Source: Chloroflexota bacterium (lineage in GTDB: Bacteria > Chloroflexota > Anaerolineae > Anaerolineales > UBA4823). Taken from it: 6,242 nucleotides of DNA. Shown one piece after another: positions 1 to 3,978 of the stretch. A model generated the notes under the pieces. It was not told where the DNA came from. It made no database searches and worked only from the letters and a program-made list of their open reading frames with translations. The first letter of the stretch is position 1. Every line of letters begins with the position of its first letter. Location of the stretch: assembly GCA_030669775.1 (NCBI GenBank), contig DAOVCZ010000116.1, positions 1 to 6,242 of the forward strand, in the 5' to 3' direction. The position numbers were made by a program, and so were the translations under genes.

Positions 1-55
1 AACCGGTTAATGAAACCCTCTTTTCGAGTTTTAATTCATAGCTTCCAAACCTCAT
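1..55 (-). CDS. Probable BMP-type ABC transporter permease, N-terminal fragment
   Basis: An ATG at 55-53 overlaps the TGA stop of the ATPase gene (54-52) in a four-base ATGA junction, and the reading frame stays open for 18 codons to the window edge. The visible peptide starts MRFGSYELKLEKRVSLTG. A short charged stretch of the type ELxLxKR, placed before the first membrane helix, is common at the start of permeases that follow BMP-type ATPases. A purine-rich Shine-Dalgarno-like stretch (AAGGGGA) lies about six bases upstream, inside the ATPase gene. Known operons of this class run binding protein, ATPase, permease, permease, so the permease call rests mainly on gene order and translational coupling. 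No membrane segment is visible in the fragment, so the product is inferred and not seen. Confidence 0.7.
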   Translation of the reverse strand, partial: MRFGSYELKLEKRVSLTG

Positions 56-1599
56 ATCTCATCCCCTTCTAATCGGATACCAGCACACATGGCGCCCACA
101 CTTTCCCTTTTGATATCCTCCCCCGGGATGATGTCCATAAATTCTCCTTCGTCAATCGGTGCCACCCAATCGCTCAAGGATACAACCTCATCAAGATCTT
201 CTGAAATCAGCAATACTCCAGCCTTTTCCTTTATTGCCTCGATGAGCTTATTGCGAACGAATTCAGTAGCCCCGACATCCAGACCCTGGGTGGGTAAATG
301 AGCGATCACAAGCCGTGGATTGCGTGAGAGCACCCGGGCCAAGATCAGTTTCTGCAGGTTGCCTCCAGAAAGACTTTTGACTGTTATATCAGGTCCCGGA
401 GTCATCACTCCGTACTCTGAGATGATTTCTTTTGTCAGATTGCGCAACTTTTTGTAATCTAAGGTGCCCCGCTGGGAGAAACTACTATCGAAGTAATAGT
501 TCATGGTTGTATTTTCCACCAGGGAGAAATCAGCGATCGAACCTATGTGTATGCGATCGGATGGGATGTATCCTATCCCAAGTTCCCACCGATTTAAACT
601 TGAGGCGTTAGTAATATCTTTACCATCCAGAATCACCTTGCCCCTCTGAGCTTTTCTAAGACCTGCAAGTACCTCGACTAATTCTTGCTGTCCGTTTCCA
701 GCGATTCCTGCGATTCCGAAAATTTCTCCCTCCCGGATTGAAAACGATACATCTTTCAAAGCCAGAAGGCCTTTGTCGCTGAGCGCAGACAGGTCTTCTA
801 CCTGGAGAATGGTTTTTCCCACCTCTACTTTTGTCTTCTCGATCCTGAAGATGACTTCTCTGCCCACCATTTCCATAGCCAGACTTCTCTCCGTTGCCTG
901 CTCCGTGTCCATGGTGGTCACAACTTTCCCATGTCTCAGAACCGTCACTCGATCGCTTATCGCCAGCACGATAGGGAGTTTGTGTGTAATGAATGGGACG
1001 ATGGCGAGATCGTCCCTGGCCATGGCCTCGATGGAGGCCAGGAGTTTCTCTGTTTCAGTAGGCGCCAGCGCGGAAGTGGGTTCATCCATGATAAGGATTT
1101 CAGCCCCACGATAGAGAGCTTTCAGGATCTCTACCACTTGCTTTTCCCCTTCTGAAAGCTGCCAGACCTTTGCTTTCAGGTCGATATTGAATCCATATTT
1201 CTGGCAGAGTTCGTTTATTTCAGCCTCTGCCCTCCCCAGGTTCATGATTTTCCCGGCCCGGGGATGCCCAAGGAGAATGTTCTCGATCACTGAATGAGCA
1301 GGCACTAATTTGCGGTGCTGGTGAACCATCCCAATACCCAGATCGATGGCATCCAGACACGATCTGAATCTGACCGGCTCTCCGGCGATATAGATCTCTC
1401 CTTCGTCGGGTTGATATTCCCCGAAGAGGATTTTCATCAAGGTGGTTTTCCCGGCACCATTCTCGCCCAGGATGGCGTGAATCTCACCCGCCTTAATTTC
1501 GAAATCAATACTGTCGTTGGCAACAACTCCAGGGAATCTTTTTGTGATCCCTCTTGCCTCTAAGGCCGTATCACCACGTTTTATCTCTTTGTTGAGCAC
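52..1599 (-). CDS. BMP/nucleoside-type ABC transporter ATP-binding protein (two fused NBDs)
   Basis: This 515-residue cytoplasmic ATPase should power the importer whose binding protein is encoded upstream. It has two ABC domains in one chain, as in the RbsA / YufO (NupA) type. NBD1 (about 15-245) is complete: Walker A GENGAGKT at 45-52, Q-loop Gln94, signature LSEGEKQ at 148-154, Walker B ending MDEPT at 171-175, switch His206. NBD2 (about 265-505) is degenerate in the way usual for the family: its P-loop region reads GIAGNGQQEL without the Lys-Thr, the signature LSGGNLQK (410-417) is intact, and the Walker B region reads IAHLPTQGLD with no Asp-Glu pair. The opening ITKRFPGVVAND is typical of BMP-transporter ATPases. 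The start is GTG (1599-1597); an in-frame stop (TAG, 1635-1633) lies just upstream, no earlier start codon intervenes, and the ribosome site is weak. The stop overlaps the next gene by four bases. The exact ligand cannot be read from the ATPase. Confidence 0.95.
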   Translation of the reverse strand: MLNKEIKRGDTALEARGITKRFPGVVANDSIDFEIKAGEIHAILGENGAGKTTLMKILFGEYQPDEGEIYIAGEPVRFRSCLDAIDLGIGMVHQHRKLVPAHSVIENILLGHPRAGKIMNLGRAEAEINELCQKYGFNIDLKAKVWQLSEGEKQVVEILKALYRGAEILIMDEPTSALAPTETEKLLASIEAMARDDLAIVPFITHKLPIVLAISDRVTVLRHGKVVTTMDTEQATERSLAMEMVGREVIFRIEKTKVEVGKTILQVEDLSALSDKGLLALKDVSFSIREGEIFGIAGIAGNGQQELVEVLAGLRKAQRGKVILDGKDITNASSLNRWELGIGYIPSDRIHIGSIADFSLVENTTMNYYFDSSFSQRGTLDYKKLRNLTKEIISEYGVMTPGPDITVKSLSGGNLQKLILARVLSRNPRLVIAHLPTQGLDVGATEFVRNKLIEAIKEKAGVLLISEDLDEVVSLSDWVAPIDEGEFMDIIPGEDIKRESVGAMCAGIRLEGDEI

Positions 1600-1748
1600 T
1601 TTAGCTACCCGTCTCTTCTCAGGGGATATTCTCTAGTTCGAAGTTCTATTTTAAAACAAATTGATGCAAATCACTCTCAGAACTTATAATCAATTAATCG
1701 ATCTATTCTAGGGAATTATTATTTTAAATAATTTCTATTGATAGACAT

Positions 1749-1793
1749 GAGGCTCCCACAATTGAGGGTTTTACCCACAAAAATGGGAGCCTC
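1749..1793. terminator. Strong intercistronic stem-loop, possible leaky terminator or mRNA stabiliser
   Basis: Perfect 10-bp arms (GAGGCTCCCA at 1749-1758 and TGGGAGCCTC at 1784-1793) enclose a 25-base loop that itself contains a small GGGT/ACCC hairpin (1766-1776). On the minus strand, the direction of all genes, no T-run follows the stem. On the plus strand it is followed by TTGCTTTT, a modest T-tract. It may act as a partial or factor-dependent terminator, or as a 3'-end stabiliser of the lipoprotein mRNA. The second role is known for hairpins after binding-protein genes in ABC importer operons. The structure is seen in the sequence; the role is inferred. Confidence 0.6.
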
Positions 1794-1812
1794 TTGCTTT
1801 TAGATTACGAGA

Positions 1813-1848
1813 GGTAGTTTTGCATCGACGCTGATGTTAATGACTACC
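1813..1848 (-). promoter_or_regulatory. Secondary stem-loop just after the lipoprotein stop codon
   Basis: Arms of 6 bp (GGTAGT at 1813-1818, ACTACC at 1843-1848) enclose a second pair of 4-bp arms (CATC at 1823-1826, GATG at 1833-1836). It begins 10 bases after the lipoprotein stop on the transcribed strand and comes before the stronger stem-loop at 1793-1749. The interior is interrupted by unpaired bases, so stability is moderate and chance formation is possible. Confidence 0.35.
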
Positions 1849-1858
1849 AGACTCAGTA

Positions 1859-3112
1859 TCACTCCAATATTTCCACGCCTTGCAGGTCGAAGTTGAACTT
1901 GGAAAGCAGCCACTCATCTGTCGGCTCTTCACCGGCTGCTTTCACCTCTGTCCCTGCGGGTGGAATCGGTGTGCCTTCAAGCTCCAACCCAGTCCCATTG
2001 CTGATAAATGCGTGGACTGTGAATGGATCCCAAGATCCAGCGATCATCTCGTCCCTTCTCTTTTCAACGAGATCTACGATCTCAGCAGGGATCAAAGGCA
2101 GTGCTGCTGGGCTAATGGCTTCCACGCCAACCTTGTTGTCGTTCATAATGTCAACGGTGGGAACTTCAGTACCATCAGCCAGAACCATTGAGTCGTTCAT
2201 GCCCAGGTACAGTACGGTGACTGGGTTTTCTTCACCGGCCAGGTACTCCTTGAGCATATGCTCGTAGAGCACTTCCCAGCGGGTGTCGAACGAAATAGCC
2301 ACGGTATCCGTATCCGACCAGCCGTAAAATCCGACAATGTCCATATCCTTGCCGACGAACCAAATGCCCTGTTCTGTTGCGACATCCAGTGGGGAGCCAG
2401 AATCAGTTTGTTGGGTTAGGACATCCACATCATACTGAGTCACCAAGGTTTCTGCGATATCTCGCTCTTCCGCGGGCAGGTACCAGTCACCGACATACTT
2501 GACATAGATATTGACGTCTTTGCCAAGCAGGTCAGCGGCGTCCTGAATCCCTAGGATAAAGCCGTTCTGCCGCCGGATGACTTGAACAGATGGGAATGCC
2601 GAGACGATGCCTATATTACCCGTCTCGGTTAACGCCCCAGCGACCAGCCCTTCCAGATACAAAGCCTGATACTGTCTGGGGAAGAGTCTGATGAAATTCC
2701 TCTTGGTGGAAAGATCGCTGGCAATAATTGATCCAAAGTAAACCTCCGGGTACTTATCAGCGATTTCGATCAAGGGCATACCCATGAACTCAGCGTTACC
2801 GACGACGATGTTTGCGCCATCAGCGATCATTTCTTCTGCATAAGGAACTGTAAGATCGGGTCCCACTTCCTCTCTGAAGACATAATCTACGTCTTCAGAT
2901 TTTTCCGCGATGCGCTTTCCAGCGCGATCGTGGGCTCCGGACCATGTGGTGCCTTCAATGACACTGAAATGTTCGATCGCCAGAGTGGCACCTTCCATCA
3001 CTTGTTCAGGTTCTGCGGGTGCACATCCTACAGTTAGCCCAGCCAATAGGATAAAGATTGCAACCACCCCGAACAATGTAATTCCCTTCTTTGAAAAAGG
3101 TTTACTTGCCAT
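1859..3112 (-). CDS. BMP family ABC transporter substrate-binding lipoprotein
   Basis: This is a ligand-binding lipoprotein of the BMP (PnrA/Med-like) family, which captures small molecules outside the cytoplasmic membrane for the adjacent ABC importer. Characterised relatives bind purine nucleosides; some bind riboflavin. Numbering from the ATG at 3112 (417 residues): basic N-terminus, hydrophobic segment about 10-28, then a lipobox LTVGC with acylated Cys30 and an Ala/Pro/Glu-rich linker. Family hallmarks follow: the PYAEEMIADGANIVVGN stretch, LEGLVAGAL (153-161) followed by TGNIGIVSAFP, QQTDSGSP (234-241) and FYGWSD (262-267). It is longer than the usual 330-360 residues, mainly through a longer C-terminal part. 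A GTG at 3115 is also in frame, but the ATG is preferred because AAAGGAGG ends eight bases before it. The gene has its own promoter, and the ATPase and permease genes follow. The family is clear; the ligand is not known. Confidence 0.95.
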   Translation of the reverse strand: MASKPFSKKGITLFGVVAIFILLAGLTVGCAPAEPEQVMEGATLAIEHFSVIEGTTWSGAHDRAGKRIAEKSEDVDYVFREEVGPDLTVPYAEEMIADGANIVVGNAEFMGMPLIEIADKYPEVYFGSIIASDLSTKRNFIRLFPRQYQALYLEGLVAGALTETGNIGIVSAFPSVQVIRRQNGFILGIQDAADLLGKDVNIYVKYVGDWYLPAEERDIAETLVTQYDVDVLTQQTDSGSPLDVATEQGIWFVGKDMDIVGFYGWSDTDTVAISFDTRWEVLYEHMLKEYLAGEENPVTVLYLGMNDSMVLADGTEVPTVDIMNDNKVGVEAISPAALPLIPAEIVDLVEKRRDEMIAGSWDPFTVHAFISNGTGLELEGTPIPPAGTEVKAAGEEPTDEWLLSKFNFDLQGVEILE

Positions 3113-3120
3113 CACGAACT

Positions 3121-3128
3121 CCTCCTTT
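3121..3128 (-). promoter_or_regulatory. Strong Shine-Dalgarno of the lipoprotein gene
   Basis: AAAGGAGG on the minus strand lies eight bases before ATG (3112-3110) and five before the in-frame GTG (3115-3113). The spacing favours ATG as the start. It is far stronger than the site before the ATPase gene, consistent with high production of the binding protein relative to the ATPase. Confidence 0.85.
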
Positions 3129-3149
3129 CATTTAGTTCTTTCTGGTTGC

Positions 3150-3182
3150 GGCTCACAGATACAAATTTCCGTATAGCGAGCC
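3150..3182 (-). promoter_or_regulatory. Stem-loop in the leader of the lipoprotein mRNA
   Basis: On the minus strand GGCTCGC (3182-3176) can pair with GTGAGCC (3156-3150), seven pairs including one G-U. Inside it ATAC (3174-3171) pairs with GTAT (3162-3159). The fold lies in the 5' leader of about 110 bases, roughly 20 bases before the Shine-Dalgarno. A smaller alternative hairpin, AGCGA/TCGCT at 3175-3187, uses the same bases, so the two cannot form together. I do not recognise it as a named riboswitch class. The pairing is seen; a regulatory role is inference. Confidence 0.45.
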
Positions 3183-3199
3183 TCGCTGCCATTGCCACC

Positions 3200-3228
3200 T
3201 GAATCCCCCATCGTCTGGATTGGATTCA
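3200..3228. promoter_or_regulatory. Inverted repeat next to the -10 box, candidate operator
   Basis: Perfect 7-bp arms TGAATCC (3200-3206) and GGATTCA (3222-3228) have centres 22 bases apart, about two helical turns. The repeat ends at the base next to the -10 box (3229-3234) and covers the expected transcription start near 3222. A dimeric repressor bound here would block transcription start. The alternative is a leader hairpin with a 15-base loop. No regulator gene lies in the window. Confidence 0.45.
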
Positions 3229-3257
3229 ATTTTACAGAATAAATAATTGCTTGTCAA
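3229..3257 (-). promoter_or_regulatory. Sigma-70-type promoter of the BMP transporter operon
   Basis: On the minus strand a perfect -35 box TTGACA (3257-3252) is followed by a 17-base AT-rich spacer and the -10 box TAAAAT (3234-3229), one mismatch from TATAAT. The expected start is near 3222, giving a leader of about 110 bases to the lipoprotein ATG. No comparable promoter is seen for the ATPase or the CoxG-like gene, so this one probably drives the whole importer operon. Confidence 0.85.
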
Positions 3258-3265
3258 TTCAAGCA
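3248..3265. promoter_or_regulatory. Inverted repeat overlapping the -35 box, candidate operator
   Basis: Perfect 6-bp arms TGCTTG (3248-3253) and CAAGCA (3260-3265) flank a 6-base spacer; the -35 box (3252-3257) lies across the left arm and spacer. The position suits repressor binding that occludes RNA polymerase. The arms are short, so a chance origin is possible, but the exact overlap with a strong promoter element raises its value. Confidence 0.45.
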
Positions 3266-3354
3266 TTTGCTAAGTTAAGCCTTTATCAACCTCCTTATAT
3301 AATTTTTCCCTGATTCTTGGATGATGAGCCCATTGACCCGCAACTGAACCTCTA
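3266..3354. other. Spacer between the CoxG-like gene and the importer promoter
   Basis: These 89 bases after the CoxG-like stop have no gene and no clear terminator hairpin. The only notable element is AAGGAGG (3296-3290, minus strand), a perfect Shine-Dalgarno sequence without a useful start codon behind it. Read-through from the hydroxylase operon into the importer operon therefore cannot be excluded. Confidence 0.6.
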
Positions 3355-3978
3355 TCAACCGCGACTGAGCAAAACCACGGCCAGGATAACAATTATGATC
3401 GCGATGGCGCCAGCTATCCAAATCACTCTCCGGGATGAGAACACCTCTCCGGCCATATCCTTGGCGACTGAGGCTGCAAACTCACTTTCTGAAGGGGGTT
3501 TATATTCAACCTGCTCACCTGTGGTCTGGGAAGTCTGGCGAGCTAGTAATGCTTGGTTGAGCGAATCTAATCCCTGCTTCAGTAAGCTCTTACTGACCGA
3601 ATCCATCATCCGTTGTCCCACACTCGCCAATCTGCCACCTAACTGCATATCTCCTTGATATTGCATGAGAGTTTTGTCCGCTTCTTGGGGGATGAGCTGT
3701 ACCGAACCAGTTCCCCTAACGAATCCAGGTTTGCCTTTTCCTTCCACAGTCATCGTCAGGCTCTCGGGTGGAACTTCATCTGAAATGAGCACCCGCCCTG
3801 AAAAGAGGCCAGCTACAGGACCAATGCGAACATGCATCTCCCCCTGGTACTCATTCTCGCTGACCTGTTCCAGGCTTTGGGTGCCGGGTAGTGCTGAGGC
3901 TAGAACCTCTGGATCGCGCACAACTTCCCAAACCTCCTCCCTGGGTCCGTCAAATGTGTATTCTCCTTCGATTTTCAC
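3355..3978 (-). CDS. coxG: CoxG-like SRPBCC protein with C-terminal membrane anchor
   Basis: This 207-residue protein matches the CoxG family (carbon monoxide dehydrogenase subunit G). In studied CO oxidisers CoxG helps attach the molybdenum enzyme to the inner face of the cytoplasmic membrane and is linked to electron delivery to the quinone pool. Residues 1 to about 148 form an SRPBCC fold, starting MKIEGEYTFDGPREEVWEVV, with the hallmark ALPGTQSLE (29-37) and RGTGSVQLIPQ (88-98). A polar linker (about 149-182) leads to a single hydrophobic helix (about 184-204) ending in Ser-Arg-Gly, so the folded domain should stay in the cytoplasm. The start is GTG (3978-3976), overlapping the large-subunit stop in GTGA, with AAGGAG eight bases upstream. 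Translational coupling implies both proteins are made together. No terminator is visible after its stop. The family call is strong; the role here is inferred from CO dehydrogenase relatives. Confidence 0.9.
   Translation of the reverse strand: MKIEGEYTFDGPREEVWEVVRDPEVLASALPGTQSLEQVSENEYQGEMHVRIGPVAGLFSGRVLISDEVPPESLTMTVEGKGKPGFVRGTGSVQLIPQEADKTLMQYQGDMQLGGRLASVGQRMMDSVSKSLLKQGLDSLNQALLARQTSQTTGEQVEYKPPSESEFAASVAKDMAGEVFSSRRVIWIAGAIAIIIVILAVVLLSRG

Larger units (their letters stand above)
1600..1858. other. Intercistronic region between binding-protein and ATPase genes
   Basis: This 259-base gap has no credible gene on either strand. Reading on the minus strand, it holds a 36-base stem-loop soon after the lipoprotein stop, then a strong 10-bp-arm stem-loop, then an AT-rich stretch (about 1640-1745) that includes the 15-base palindrome at 1718-1732. 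I looked for a minus-strand promoter before the ATPase gene and found no -35/-10 pair with good spacing. The ATPase is therefore most simply expressed by read-through from the lipoprotein promoter. Confidence 0.7.

Noticed and set aside
773..1155. Plus-strand open frames opposite the ATPase gene
   Set aside because: They lie antisense to a clear ATPase with all family motifs, show low-complexity Ser/Thr/Arg-rich translations, and have no ribosome site.
1600..1700. Possible separate promoter for the ATPase gene
   Set aside because: TAAAAT and TATAAG boxes exist on the minus strand, but no acceptable -35 box lies 16-18 bases upstream of either.
1718..1732. AT-rich 15-base palindrome (ATTATTT-T-AAATAAT)
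   Set aside because: Such palindromes are frequent by chance in AT-rich spacer, and no promoter with proper spacing is attached to it.
3112..3222. Known riboswitch (purine, guanidine, molybdenum-cofactor) in the leader
   Set aside because: I could not match the conserved cores of these classes by eye; only generic stem-loops are visible.
3266..3354. Terminator after the CoxG-like gene
   Set aside because: No stem of useful length followed by a T-run is present on the minus strand.
3317..3658. Plus-strand open frame opposite the CoxG-like gene
   Set aside because: It is antisense to a well-supported gene and its translation resembles no family; it is a shadow frame.
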